A stretch of DNA of 64,000 nucleotides from Podospora pseudoanserina (GCF_035222485.1 NC_085924.1:2542001-2606000); one strand, 5' to 3'. Numbered from the stretch's first letter, positions 11,033 to 23,357 are shown. Translations and numbers: made by a program. Notes: generated by a model from the letters alone, not told the origin.

Positions 11033-12808
11033 TTTCCACCACCCTACGAATACTATCCTCAATTACACCACATCAGCACAAGGAATTAACTATAATTACA
11101 TCAGAAACAGCTGAATCTGAGGCATCTGCAGCTTCCTGGCAAGTGCGCGCATTATGGCCAGGCTTGCCGCACACACTACAGCACTGAACCTTCGTACGAG
11201 CCCCCTGCATTACTACTATCCGGCTGCGTTTCTTGCACTCCCTCCTTATCCACGGCCTTCTGATCCAATAGATCCTGTGCCTCTTGTATAGTAAGTGACC
11301 CTCCAAGCCTTACACGTGTTTTTTTAGCTCTCCGGCGCTTGCTTAGTGCCTCATTGGCCTTACGGAGCGAAGAGACCTCTGCACGAAGGAGAGCCACCTG
11401 GTGCATTATAGCCGTTGTACCCTTTTAGTAAGCTGGTCTACCGCAGCTAGCATTGAAGTTGGGGAGCTATTTTGATGGTTAGTAATGCGAGTCTTGATGA
11501 GCGTTGATTGTGAATTGGCTTCTCGAGGGTTGTGTGGTGTCTGGGAGACCCAAGGTTGTGCAGTGCCGGGCCGTGAGTTTGGAGGTGTTAGCGTACGAAG
11601 CTTCATATCCAGCTTAGAAAGCACCCTCTCTGGATCGTACGGTATAAGGCCAGCGCCCGCAAAGCCACCCTGTATATTCTTCTCTATTATAGAGACGAAG
11701 AAGGCCTCGCGGAAGGCACAGAGGAACTCGAGCTTACTTATATGGTTAATATGCATACGTATTAAGTCTTCGATCTGGCGACCGTACGCCTATTTTAGCG
11801 GCCCAAAGCAGCCAACATCGAGTGGCTGGAGGAGGTGGGAGGAGTGTAGAGGCATGCAGAGCGTAATAATGTTGTTCTACTGGCAGTAGCGCTCGAATTC
11901 GGTCGAGTGGTAGCTTTCGTGGCCATCGAGGATCAATAACCGGTATTTGCCTTTTGTACAGGACGCTGTATAATAGTCGAAGTGCTTGATCCAATCTAGG
12001 CCTACCGGATTAGTAGTCTATCCATTATCGGTGGTTACGATACGCCAGGTGGACGGTAAATTGCATTCGGTATACCAGTTAGTAAGGTGGTACTGTGCGG
12101 CCAAGATAATGAAGGGAGGGATAGCCCAGCCGAGGGCATTAACTCCCTGGATCACCGTTGCCCATTCGCGGTTGCCAGGCTGGGCCAGTTTTGCCTTGCT
12201 AAGGCCGTCCGAGGTCGTAACTACCATACCCGCGAAGATAATACCCATTATAAACCCAGTCTCGTCGAAGTTGTAGATATCGTCATCTATAATACCGTAC
12301 TTGGCCTTAGTGTTCCGTATAAGCGCAAACCACTCGGCAATAACCTTTAGATCCTCGCACTTAGCCCTCTGGTAGTCGTATCTACGCGTAAAACGCGTAC
12401 GGAGCTATAGCTGGCGTTTAACGAAGTTATGTGCCCAGAGCTTACCAACAGGGGGCGCGTCGCGTACGCGTAGCAGTTGGTTGGCCATATCTTCCACACC
12501 ACGTAATCTTGGTGGAAAAGCTCGCGCACATAGCTCAATGATGTATTGAACAATAGCATCCTCTTCGGATTGAGTAAGCTTCTTCGATTTGGGCGTGGTA
12601 TCGCGTCGTGCAGGCCGGCCAGCGCGTCGTCGTAAGAGAGTCGTATGGTGGACGTTGTAGATCTTTCCTGCGGCTCGGAGGCTGAGATTTTTATTTTTTC
12701 AAGAGCTTCGAGGGCTAAGATCACCCTGGCTTCCTTTAAAGTAGAAGGCATATTGGGTTGTGTAGAAAAAGTCGATGTTGGGTGGAAGGATAGTGCGTCG
12801 CTTAAAAA

Positions 12809-12851
12809 GTGGTGCACTCGCTTATATGGTGCACTCGCTTATAATGTACGT
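12809..12851 (-). repeat. E1 right terminal inverted repeat
   Basis: Exact inverted match to the left end: ACGTACATT plus two 17-bp units, both carrying CACC. Confidence 0.9.
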
Positions 12852-13092
12852 TATCGCGATTTGTATCTCCCAACGGGCTTGTGAATGACATGGCCTGTGG
12901 CGGTGGGAGCAAGGCACTCCTCGTCGGGGCTTGCTAGTGGCGTGGAAGCTTTTTGGAGGCTGAGAGCAACTTGATGCTGCAGCCTTGACCCCACTTCCAG
13001 ACTTCGATATTTAGCTTGAGATTTCGTCCTCCCAAGTTCCTTTGCTTTCACCCTCTTCTCTCAGGAAAGACTGTAAACAAGAAACAAGAAAC

Positions 13093-14804
13093 CATGAGTC
13101 CACGTTGAGTGACTTGCCCGTTTTGCAAGTGGCTCTTCACTGGTGTAACACCACCTTGGTGCAATGAGTTCCGTGGCCGTACGTCTTCTTATTTCCTGCA
13201 TTGTTACGATAGCTTACTGACACTCGCATGATCCAGTTGTTATCGACAGGGAGAAGGGAAGCAACGGTCAAAATATGCTGACAGGACGCGGCTGCTATGA
13301 TGATCCCGGTGATGAGGGCTTCATTGCTCCCTCTAGCCCCGACGGTTCCTACGACGATAAGGGGTATGACAAACACGCAGAAGAGGACGACTACTTCTCA
13401 ACATCCAGAAACGGTAAGGTCGGCAAGCGCTGCAATGTCATCCACGATGCTTGTTGGCCACTACTGGAGGAAGCCTTGTCCCCAGGCCCGGTTCCGCTCG
13501 ACAGAGTGTTTCAAATCCTAGAGTCTTTTCGCGAGGGGAGGGGAGCCACCAGGTCGAGTGGGCTGATACATGGAGGTTTGACGATGATGAGTATTTCCCC
13601 TGGGAAATGACCAGCGGGAGGAAGCTGCGCGATGAAGAGTTCCACGCTCGCACGTAGACCCATCTTTGGTTGATGCTCGACAGAAGCGCATAGCCGGAAA
13701 GGCAAGTGTGAACCGGGAATACATCTAGAAGCGCGTTCAACAGCTGGCATGTCTTGTGAAGTCGAAGCCTCAGGATGCCGAACAATGTACGTCATCTCCT
13801 TGGAACAAGACGATTGCCCCTGACGACTGCCGCTGGGTCAAAGTAACAGGAGGCCAAAACCTTTGTCTCAGCAGAGCATTGCTGTTCCTGAAACTATCTC
13901 AAAGGTGTCTGTTTCAATTGTCAAATTTGGCCCGTTTGGCTACAGTTCGGGATTGCGACTTAGGTTTAGTGTATGTATATGAACTATGATTCGAAGCTCA
14001 GCGGGAAAAGCCAGCTAACCTCACTCTTTCCCATATAGAGGTTCCATCTCGTCAGCATAGCTGCAGTCTTCAAAGAAAACGTCAACACATCGAACGACGA
14101 TGGCAGCGATAACGATATGGCCAATCCGGATCGACCTCTCAAAGATCTTGGTCTATGGTACCGCCGAGTCCCGCCTGACTCTCTCAAACTCAACGCCGTC
14201 TTCCACCGAGCCAAGCAATATCTGCCGGGTTTCAACCCTGTCTGTTGGACACATTTCGGTGGACCAAAAGGTGCTTACCTGAAGCACTTGACCAGAATAT
14301 CCTTTCATGATTATGGCCGCTTCATCTTCCAATACGATAGAGATGACATTCCGGAGCAATGCAGTCAATTTGGTCGGAAAGAGAAGTTGGAGACGCGCTA
14401 TTCAACGAGTCTCCATTTTGACATTGACGGCCCTGGAGGTGAGCGGATAATAGCTGTGAAAATCCGCCGTAAATACTCGAAAAATATACCTATGCGTATT
14501 GAGGAAATGGATGAACCAGAGGATGAGGAAATGGATGAAACAGAGGACGAGGGATTGGATGAAGTAGGTAGAGTACGGGCAGTTGGCATCTTTCAACATA
14601 CCTACCAGCCGTAGAAGGAGTTGCCGCTTTGGCTTCTTCAGGCACGTGCCTAGCAAATGGTATGTTGAGACTTTCAAGGGGTCAAACTTGGTCGTGGAGA
14701 AGCCCAAGTTGATCACGGGTTTCTATGGGGAGCAATGGGGCTTTGGGATTGGGGCGCCTGGGGTTATCACTGAATATGAAGGGGTAGTTAATGCCCTCGA
14801 TTAA
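13093..14804 (+). pseudogene. Relic of a fungal F-box-family gene (Cys-pair N-terminus)
   Basis: An ATG at 13093 opens MSPR then TGA. The same frame continues VTCPFCKWLFTG, the Cys-pair start of a large Pezizomycotina family. A plausible intron follows (GTACGT donor after 13178, end near 13238). The next exon has GRGCYDDPGDEGFIAPSS and HDACWPLLEEALSPGPVPL, both family signatures. A frameshift near 13530 moves the reading to WRFDDDEYFPWE. Further blocks are at about 13756-13989 and 14117-14614 (LGLWYRRVP, ending in a Glu/Asp/Met repeat), and the family's C-terminal ITGFYGEQWGFGIG is at about 14710-14760. Several stops and shifts make it non-functional. In intact relatives an F-box recruits Skp1. 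No clear F-box is left here. Confidence 0.6.
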
Positions 14805-14817
14805 TCTTCTTCAAGCC

Positions 14818-14937
14818 TTTCGGCTATCTTTCAAGGCATGTATATTTAACACCCATTCACTATCTTGAAAGGCATCTTAGTTATCTTTTAAGGCATATCA
14901 ACTATCTTGAAAGCCATGTTAACCACCTATCTTTTCA
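14818..14937. repeat. Tandem repeat CTATCTTKWAAGGCAT
   Basis: Five imperfect copies of CTATCTTTCAAGGCAT at about 25-bp spacing, lying exactly between the F-box relic and the truncated NACHT relic. This may mark a rearrangement junction. Confidence 0.6.
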
Positions 14938-14944
14938 GACCTTG

Positions 14945-16657
14945 ATCTTGTGCCGCATTCTCTATTCTTTTGTGTATGGTGTGTCAGGTCATTATTGGAT
15001 ATATCAGCGCTATGTCTGGTCAACCTGCTCTACAAATGGGCACCTGCAGGGCAGTCCAATGTCAAATTATGTGTCGCAAGTAGAGGGCAGACGGCCTTCT
15101 GCAACAAATTTGCGCCGGAGCTCACGATTCGTCCACACCATCTTACGCGGTACGATGTGGAACGCTTTGTGGAGGAAAGACTGCAAAAGGTTCCGGACGT
15201 TGAACTCAAATAAAAGCTGATTCGGACTATCCCTCAAAAAGCTGAAGGTGTGTTCATCTGGGCCAAGCTCGGTGTCGGAGAGATACGGGAGGATTTGAAT
15301 ATGGGCGATGCAGTTGATCTCGACTTGAACATACTCGATCGTTTCCCAGCTGGCTTGCGACCGCTTCTCGACAGAACAGTGGAAACCATCCCCGAAAGAC
15401 ACCGTCGTAACGCGTATCTCGTCTTCGCCATATGTCCGGCGATGGAGCGACTTATAATCCCTTGTTCCGTCGTTGCGCTCTCTTTCATACATGAGTATTG
15501 CGAAAACCCCCAGTGTGCATCTATACTTACTCCTCTGAAGTGGCAACTAGAAATAGTGGTAGACGCAGATACGGTGATCGATTCTGATGACGAGCGTGTT
15601 GATAAGGCCAAGACCCAGCTTCGAACCTGATGCAGGGGGCTGGTGGAGGTGTTGATTGTTCACCTGGGTGCTTCGGCACGGAGCACTTGGGGTCTAGCTA
15701 CTGGTATCAGTTACCCGTCACGGATGCTACTGCATCAAACCTATTTTTCACACAGAACAGTCTCGGAGTATTTCCAGGAGGCTGTGGTTCAAGATGTTCT
15801 GCTCAAAGGCGGAGTGACGAGGGATACCACTCATGACGCCATTTCGCAGATGCTCCTCGCCGAATTCTGCCACTGCGGCCCTCTCTCCCGTATATGTCAC
15901 CGTGGCTGGATGAAACAGCTGCTCCTTCTTCGACACAAACATTCTTTGGACGGTCCGCCGTTTGTGTTCTTGGAACGCCTGCGAAATGTGGTTTATCCTT
16001 GCCGAACAGAGGGAAAAGCAGCACCTGGAGCTGGATCCCAACAAGGACCATGATTCGTCTCAAAATCGAGGCGAGATAATTGACATTGGAACCATCGCAA
16101 TGAGCGAAGTGCCAGTCATGCTGTGGTGGAGTGACAAAGTAAAACTCTGGGGACCGTTTTTCACAGCGATCCGGTGCGGGGAGTATGAGTATCCCACTTG
16201 GAAGCTGCAGACTGACCACAACTTCAATCCCGATCTATTAAGTATCGCCGCAACAGCTTACCTAGCCGTTGGCGCCAGCCATGTGAGCCCTCCACGCTAT
16301 GGGAAGGTGACTGGGCTTGATCCAACCGATCAGCAGCATTGCGACTTTTTGGAACAAATCCTTATGAAATATCGGATACAGCTTTTCAACAAGACGACAT
16401 TTGTGCCCAGGCCCACATACACAAATCCGTGGAAGAGGAAATTTCGAGACGAGCGTTCAACTAATACGGTCACACCCGAAGATTGCCTGACTATCTGGGA
16501 GCATTATATCATGTGGCAGTTCGGAGGAACGATTTCTGACCATGTGTCAACACTATCCGATAAAGACTCTGATTCTTATCAGCAAAGAAGGCGCGAGGAA
16601 GCTTTCTGTCGCTGTGTAAGTATTGCACGCACAGTTGAAACTTGTACGTCGTCTTAG
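14945..16657 (+). pseudogene. 3' half of a NACHT/STAND (NLR-type) gene, decayed
   Basis: The sequence opens inside the NTPase region: NVKLCVASRG (sensor strand), LTRYDVERFVEERL, then after an in-frame TAA at 15211 EGVFIWAKLGVGEIREDL and LDRFPAGLRPLLDRTVETIPERH. These motifs in this order are typical of fungal NACHT proteins downstream of the P-loop. A shifted frame carries the winged-helix-like FSHRTVSEYFQE. The last 230 residues (15962-16657), with no recognised repeats, are open but start without a good ATG. The P-loop and N-terminal effector domain are missing, and the left edge abuts the CTATCTT repeats. Intact relatives act in heterokaryon incompatibility or innate recognition. This copy is a fossil host gene. 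Confidence 0.65.
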
Positions 16658-19213
16658 CCGGGCCTGTTAACATGGGATCAAGGGGCACTTCTCACAGCTC
16701 TGGTTGCTTCCTTTCTCGAAGGAAGGAAGCGGCACTTGAATGACACGAATAGGATCTAAGCTAAGAGATGATAGCTGGGACTGGGGATGATAAAAGCTGG
16801 GATTAGGGCTATGCGAGCTCGGTTTAATGACAATAAGTTTGGATTAACGACAGTACAAGCCTGGGTTGGAATGATATAAGCTTGGGATACCTAGCCTGGG
16901 GATGGTAGCTATCTGGGAAGCCCTTGGTCACACCAAAATCACCATCAACTGAACAAAGTCCATATCTAGATATCACACAAGCACATAGGATAGGTCCACG
17001 AAACTCCAGTACGACAGAAACATGTATCCGATCAATAGGGGGGCCCAACCACCTCACTGGACGCAGGTACAAGGCACGTGTTGCGGCGTGACATGCACGG
17101 AGCGAGGGAGCCGGAGTCGGGAGGATTACAAGGCGTGTGTGATGGTGGTGTTTGCGTGTCGCGGAACCAGCTGTCCAGAAAGCAGTGGCTGTCATGCAAT
17201 GTATAGGTTGTTGATAATCCTCGCGTATCGGCGGGTGGGAGGCAGATCGGATGCTACTTTGGGAAGAGACGCGAAGCGCGGAGGGAGACGTTGAGCAGTT
17301 GAGCCGAGGCGCGCGCTTCTTTAATTCTTGACAGCTTGACGCGAAGAAATCCAGACGACAAGAGGCATTTGCGATTGACGGCATTATCGGAATTTCATGT
17401 CAATGATGAGAAGCCGGAAAAGGGAGAGAGCGTTTGGGTTGGTCTGGAAGCATTTGTTTGTGGAGCATGTGGAAGAGGGCTGTGCAGCAAACGGCAGGGC
17501 TTGCAATTTCGGGTTTATGCAGCCACCCCGGCGTGTTCTTTAATTTTTATTTCTTTGAAATGCCTTGCCCTCCGTCCCCGTTTGTTGTTGTTGTTGTCGT
17601 TGTTATGCGGGTGGAGACATGTTCGTATTCAGCGGTTCCGTGTCTACAATTTATTTATTTAACCCCAAATCGCCTGACAGCCGACAGTAACGGTACGACA
17701 AAAACAACAACCAACCGCCAATGAAGTTGCAGCGCCAGCAGAGAAGCAGAAGTGATCAGCTCAGGTCAAGACAGACGGACTCACTCGAGGGTGGAGAGGG
17801 AGAGGGGGTGGGAAACTGAATGCACAAAAATGAAAACGGCTGGCGGCGTGCTTTGGACCGAACCCCGTGTTTCTTGTTTCAAGTTGGACTCCCCGGCCCC
17901 GCCGCCACCAGATGCCCAGCGCCCAGCGCCCAGCCTAGAGGCTATCGCCAGTTTGCCGATGTATTTTTTTTTTTGACATTTGGAGCATTATCCCCATTGA
18001 CTCCATCGACAACAGGGCACGGGGACCGCTATCGTTCAAATTGGCTATCCAGTGTCCAAAAATACACCAATTATCCCAGCATGACAGGTATGAGGGCGGA
18101 GGAAAACCGTTTGAATGGCCGGCGCCGCCATGAACACGAATGCAGATGCTGGGAACGTGGCAGGGTGACACACAGTGTGTGCATAATTTGCCAGGGTTGG
18201 TATCGTGGGAGTTGGGACGATGCTCAGATGACAGATGCTGATAGAGCAAAGGCTTAGGAGTCAGACGGCAGCAGTAACATGGGATGCGATTCTGCTAACG
18301 GCACATCAGGGCCGCGACCTTACAGTGATCGGCGGAAGAGAGCCGGGCCCCTGAAATTTGTTCTCCTCTGCCAACGCGCTTCCATTGGCCCACTGGGCCG
18401 TGTGGGTGCCCCGTCGCGCTAGGCTCGGTTGGGACGACACCTGGGGGAAGCGACGACTGGCGAGGAGGGTGCCCCTGCAGGGCAGCACAGAAGCACAGCG
18501 ACGAGCCCCCAGCATCCCGAGGTCCCAGTGCAATTTCGTTTTCGCTTGCATCCTTCCCCCTGGCTCTCTCCCTCCCTCGCCCAGTCGCCCAGTTTCTCCA
18601 TCTGCAACAAAACCACTGTCACTCCTTATCTCGTAATAACCAAAGTCGCTCATTTTCAACCCATTCGTGTGTAGTGTACCTACCTTCTCCTCGATCTTCG
18701 ATTCTTCATCAAACCATACATCGAACATCGACAACAGCATCGACGACGACGACAACACGCCTACACCCAGTCCGAGACGAAGGCGATGCGCGCTCACCAG
18801 TAGTCCGTCCACCGAAACAGGGAGACGAGAACCTCCAACGCAACCACCGAACCATCTTTGCCCGATCCCACCCGATCGCGACCACTCGTTTACAACACCA
18901 CTTCGCTTCACCTTTCTGTCCATTTTTCATCGCCCTTTGGCATCCCAGCGCCCGTTTTGAAAAGGTTCTGTGAACCTGTGGCCGATACCCAACACACGCA
19001 ACAAAAAAGAGAAAGAGAATAAGAAGAAGAAGCGAACTGGCCCACGCCGCCATCGTTGAAGTGGACCTACCCAGTCACCTGAGCAAGGTAGCAGCCGCCG
19101 AAGCAATCGACAGTGCAGAGTACCTAGGGTAGGACCATTCGGGCACCTTGGACACCGCGAACCGTCGCCGCGACACCTCCATCTTTGACCTCGTCACCTT
19201 CCCACAACCCAAG
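16658..19213. other. Intergenic region and long leader of the WSC gene
   Basis: 16761-16916 is a minisatellite, listed separately. From 17300 to 18700 the DNA is mixed composition with no supported gene. Open frames on either strand lack domains and splice support. From about 18600 the sequence becomes CT-rich and CA-rich, as in long fungal 5' leaders, and probably holds the WSC promoter and leader. Confidence 0.5.
16761..16916. repeat. Degenerate minisatellite, inverted relative to 7950-8120
   Basis: Imperfect units of GATGATAAAAGCTGGGATT type, about six copies. The reverse complement is the AATCCCAGCTTTCATC unit of the 7950-8120 array. Confidence 0.55.
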
Positions 19214-20213
19214 ATGAAGTCGATAGCCATCTTCGCCGCGGCGCTGCTCGCTGTCGCCGAGGCCTTTCCAGAAAAGCAGATGGCGGCCCGCCAGACCACC
19301 CCCAAAATTCCTGTTGCAGTACAAAAGCCGATCGAAGACGCCAGACTGAACGCGCAGACAAACCAAGGATGCTTCAAATCAGCTGGCAATAACATGACGT
19401 TTGTTACAGTCATTCAGTACAACTCAATCGGAGAGTGTGCTTTGAAAACTTGCGTTCCAAAAGGATTCACGGCCGCTGCCACCACGGGCGGCAACCAGTG
19501 CTGGTGTGGTTACAAGTACCCGCCCGAGGATGATTTGGTTGACAACAAGAAATGCGACGTTGGCTGCACTGGCTTTGGCGAAGAGGCCTGTAAGTTTGCC
19601 GGCTCCGATGTGCTGTGGGAAAGACGACAACATGCTAACACGATGATGTGCAGGCGGCGGAAAGAATTATTTCTCGGTGTACAACACAGGACTGACATTA
19701 GATGTGGATTTTGCCGAAGATAGCGGACCGACGGGAGAGAAACATAAGACAAGCACAACTTCGACAACAGCCGCGCCAACCCAGGTGGTCACGCTGCCTC
19801 CAAGCGTCGTCACGCAAACACAAGCACCAGTCGAAGAGGAGGAGAAGAAGGGCGGCAAGAACGTGGCCGGCATCGTTGCCGGTGTGGTGGTTGGTGTGAT
19901 CGCCGCCGTGGGTCTTGCCACGGGCGCGTACCTCTACCTCCGCCGCAAGAGGAACAAGGAGATTGAAGAGGAGCATCGTCGCAACGCTGCTGTGAGCGCC
20001 TTTATTGGCCAACCCCCCGGAAGCAGCCGCGGCAGTGGCATTTCCGGCGCCGACTCCCGCATGGACCCAGTCATGGCCCAGAGGAGGATGAGCGACGGCA
20101 GTATCGCCGACAACGAAGATTACTCCAGGAAGATCCTTCGCGTAGGTTTTGACTCTGCTCAAGGCCCAAGATGGTACCGCTCACTAACAACTCAACAGGT
20201 CACCAATGCATGA
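19214..20213 (+). CDS. WSC-domain cell-wall stress sensor-like membrane protein
   Basis: Proposed join(19214..19589, 19654..20141, 20199..20213), 292 aa. Introns have GTAAGT and GTAGGT donors and CTAAC branches. The last exon codes only VTNA, giving the ending ILRVTNA. Residues 1-18 are a signal peptide, and about 50-140 a WSC domain with paired cysteines (GCF, CALKTC, QCWCGY, CDVGC, EEAC). A Ser/Thr-rich stretch follows, then one transmembrane helix at about 197-220 ending in RRKR, then a 70-residue cytoplasmic tail. This is the architecture of fungal Wsc-type sensors that report wall stress to the Rho1-Pkc1 pathway. The C-terminal tail is short compared with yeast Wsc1, so the signalling role is inferred. 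Confidence 0.88.
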
Positions 20214-22307
20214 TCAATTTTCCGGCTATCGACCAAAGTGATGACGACAAACGAACTCGCCTGTATTTTAACCTTTGAACATCTGCATAATATCGGCGTA
20301 TCAGGAGGGGATATCTGCCGCAATCTTGTTTACCATTTCGGAACCCACATCGAATATCACGCGAGCGAGCGAGCAAACAGCATGAGCGGGCGTTATCCGA
20401 CTTGGAGGAATATTTTTGCGTTGTAAGGTTTGAGCAAAAGTGACCGAATCCCGCAGTTGGGGTATCTCGGTCGCTCCTATCTTTGCTCAACACCATTGCA
20501 TGAATGCTTGGTCTATCCTCTCCTTTTTCTGCTACTTTTTTGTTTTCTTTTACGTCCAGCTCTCCTGCTACACAAAAATCCGGTGGAACCCGGCCTTGTT
20601 TCTCTCTCTCTATCTCTCTCTGTCTCTCAGACAGGAGGGGTGGGAAGAAAGAAACAAAAATTGGGAGGGGGAGTTGATAAAGCTCCGGTCGGTCATTTTT
20701 TTTTATTTTACTAGCTGTCAATTTTTTTTTTGGTGTGTTATGGGAATTGGGATGGGATATTGAAAGAAGACCCTACCTTTGTTTGGGGGGGGGAGGGGGG
20801 GGGTGGGGAGGAAGAGGGAAGGAGTAGGGGGAAAGAGAGAAATATAAAGGAAATATTTACATATCTATCATCTCAGATGACGTACTTACACCTACGTATC
20901 CTATCCTATCTACCTTGTCTATCTATACCTGACTATTACTCTGGCTTTTTGCTTTGGTGTTTGTTGGTTGGGTCGGAGAAGGGGGGAGAGTCATCGTTCT
21001 GCATGATTTCTGCTTTTGATGATTGAGTTTGGGTGGTGGTTTGTGTTTGCGTGCTTTTGTTGATGCTTTTGACAGTTCCATTCTATATGCTCGTATGCCC
21101 ACTCACTTTGGCGTGTTTAATTTTATATCAAGCTCAAAACATCATTAGCTTAAGGTACGATGAGTGAGGTTGAGACATTGGCCTCTAAACCTACTCTCCT
21201 TTTTTACTTGGCTTAACCATGGTTAATTTCTGACTACATGCTGTTTTTTTGACAAGAATGATAGAATTATATCTATCCAAAACGCAAAATATCTGTTTAC
21301 GCAATCTACAAGAAAAAAAAAAACCGACTGCAGAGATGATACCCTTAAGCAACAGAGAGGTGAAGTTGAGGTCTAACTTCCCGTGATATGCAGTGTTCAC
21401 GTTATTTGCCAGGTCATCCCTGGGCGAATCAGAAAAGGGGATTGAGAGCAAAATAGGGGACCGACCGACCATCATTGAACTTGTTTGGGATGGGATGGAG
21501 GGAGGGAGGATGATGTGCTGCTATGTAACCGGATGTTTGAGGATCGTTCTGTTTTTCCAGGAAAAAGGCACCAAGACAAAAAAGAGGCAGCTCGGATGTG
21601 TGTATGTTGTTTCGAAACGAGACGGGTTGTGAGAGAGAGAGCGGGCGGGCGGGGGGAATTGTGGTGATCTTTTGCTTTTTGGGTGTTTGTGAAACGGGGT
21701 TGTTTTCAGGGGTTGGGACGAGCGGGAGGGGGAAAGACGTGGGAGGCTGAGAAAATTTCATGCCGATTGACTGGCATGTGGTTGAGGGGCTGGATGGGTG
21801 GACTAGATACCGAGAGCTTTTGAACTGAGTCAACTGGTAAGCATCTTGGTTGTTCCAACAAATAAACGCGAGAAAGCAGTCAAAGATTCGAACCGTTTTG
21901 ATGTCCGTTTCGAGGTGGTTGACGCAACGGAGGATGAGTAGCTGTTTACCGAGCCAGAGAAGGAGCAATGGAAGCGCACTCCACTGGCATCGGCAACTTC
22001 ACCACTGTTTACACACCAGCCAGTGATGAGCTATTCGAAATGCCCGAAGTCTTCACAAAGCAATAATTCCAACATTGAGACGATACAGTATTCGCCAGTA
22101 TTGAGGTTCTGCTCTCTTCAAATATTCGCTGCATCCTCTTTTCGGTTGTGCCAATACCACTGCCGACGCTACCCGCCCGCCCAAAACTCGACGTCATTCC
22201 CGCGGCCATAGCTCCCCATCTCACCCGCTAGAAACTTTCACCTTCTCACCACCACTATCACCACCATCACCACCGGCCAAGCCCAAACCATCATCACAAC
22301 CACAACA
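20214..22307. other. Intergenic region with homopurine and G-rich runs
   Basis: No gene is supported. It contains a TC dinucleotide tract near 20600, long G-runs at 20787-20815 and GA-rich DNA around 21630. The last 150 bp are CCA/CAC-rich and form the leader of the hydratase gene. Confidence 0.5.
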
Positions 22308-23357
22308 ATGGCCCCCGGTCTCACCCCCCTCCGCCTCCTCCCCCGGCTGGCCCAAAGAGCCTTCTACTCCACAGAAGCGCCCGGCCCCCTCCTCAGAATA
22401 ACCGACATCCCGGCCCCCTCGACCGGCCACATCCGCATCCTCGAGCTCAACCGCCCCTCCGCCCGCAACGCCATCTCCCGCGCCCTGCTCGACTCCCTCC
22501 GCTCCGAGATCGAGGACGTCCACGAGCAATATGACCCCGCGACCGGCGAGGAACTCCCAACCCCTCAATGGAAAAAGAGATTCGGGGGCGTGGCGGGGGA
22601 GGACGAGAAAGGTCCCACGCGGGCGTTGGTGATTGCCAGTGCGGTTGATGCTAGTTTTTGCGCGGGGGCGGATCTAAAGGAGAGGAGGGGGTTTACGCAG
22701 GAGGAGTAAGTATTGCGATATGAGGGAGGGGATGGGAGGGGGGGCTAATATGGAAATAGGACTGCCGCTTTTTTGTTGAATCTCAGGAGTACCCTGACTT
22801 CGCTGTCGAATCTGCCTATTCCTACTATTTCGGCCATCTCGTCGCTGGCGCTTGGGGGAGGGTTGGAGTTGGCTTTGTCGACGCACTTCAGGGTCATGAC
22901 GTCGAATGCTGTGGTTGGGTTGCCTGAGACGAGGTTGGGGATTATTCCTGGTGCTGGAGGGACTTACCGTCTTCCTGCTCTGATCGGTATCAACAGGGCG
23001 AGGGATTTAATCCTTACTGGGAGGAGGGTTTCCGCTCCGGAGGCGTATTTCCTTGGGCTGGCGGATAGGTTGGTCGAGGTGCAGCCCGAAAAGGAGTGGG
23101 AGGGTTTGCAGGAGAAGGAGAGGGATGGGAAGGTGCTGGACTTGGCGAGGAGGACTGCGTTGAGTGAGGCGGTGAGGTTGGCGACGGAGATTAGCGAGGG
23201 AGGGCCGATTGCGATCAGGGCGGGGTTGAAGGCGGTTGGGGAGCCGATGGAGGCGGTGGAGAATGATATGTATTTGAGGGTGGTGAATACTGAGGATAAG
23301 TATGAGGCGTTGAGGGCGTTTGGGGAGAAGAGGAAGCCTGTGTTTAAGGGGAGGTAA
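22308..23357 (+). CDS. Mitochondrial enoyl-CoA hydratase, AUH-type (methylglutaconyl-CoA hydratase-like)
   Basis: Proposed join(22308..22705, 22760..23357), 331 aa. The 54-nt intron has a GTAAGT donor, a GCTAATA branch and an AATAG acceptor. The N-terminus (LRLLPRLAQRAFYSTEA) looks like a mitochondrial targeting peptide. The crotonase fold follows: NRPSARNAIS, FCAGADLKER (oxyanion loop), ALGGGLELAL with the first catalytic Glu, and LPETRLGIIPGAGGTYRL with the second. CAGADLKER and PGAGGTxRLP are closest to the AUH/methylglutaconyl-CoA hydratase branch, which hydrates 3-methylglutaconyl-CoA in leucine breakdown. A general short-chain enoyl-CoA hydratase is the alternative. An insertion of about 25 residues around YDPATGEELPTPQWKKR occurs in filamentous fungi. 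Confidence 0.9.

Larger units (their letters stand above)
10990..12851 (-). mobile_element. E1: pogo/Fot1-type DNA transposon, inactivated
   Basis: The element is 1862 bp, flanked by TA (10988-10989 and 12852-12853), with 43-bp terminal inverted repeats. The transposase reads on the minus strand from about 12750 (MPSTLKEARVILALEAL). In order it has a psq-type helix-turn-helix (recognition part YNVHHTTLLRRRAG), a CENP-B-like second DNA-binding half, and a DDE_1 core with NFDETGF, LDGHES and PLDVG. It ends in a coiled region and a CX2CX4HX4C zinc knuckle (CSVCGKPGHNARTC). The frame is broken several times: an early frameshift in an A-run inside the HTH, stops such as TAG where CAG is expected, and a frameshift before the zinc knuckle. 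Insertion separated the broken gene at 9.8-10.6 kb from the F-box relic. It cannot supply its own transposase. Confidence 0.88.

Noticed and set aside
12347-12817. 156-codon open frame at the start of E1 read as a separate protein
   Set aside because: Only its first 20 or so residues are transposase. The rest is a shifted frame of the same transposase, as shown by alignment with E2 and E3.
16824-17384. 186-codon minus-strand open frame
   Set aside because: Part overlaps the minisatellite, there are no motifs, and there is no start or splice context.
20780-20830. Long G-runs that could form quadruplexes
   Set aside because: Consistent with ordinary low-complexity intergenic DNA. No conserved or positional argument for function.
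21860-21910. GGTTCGAATC-like B box on the minus strand near 21890
   Set aside because: No A box at a suitable distance and no foldable tRNA arms.
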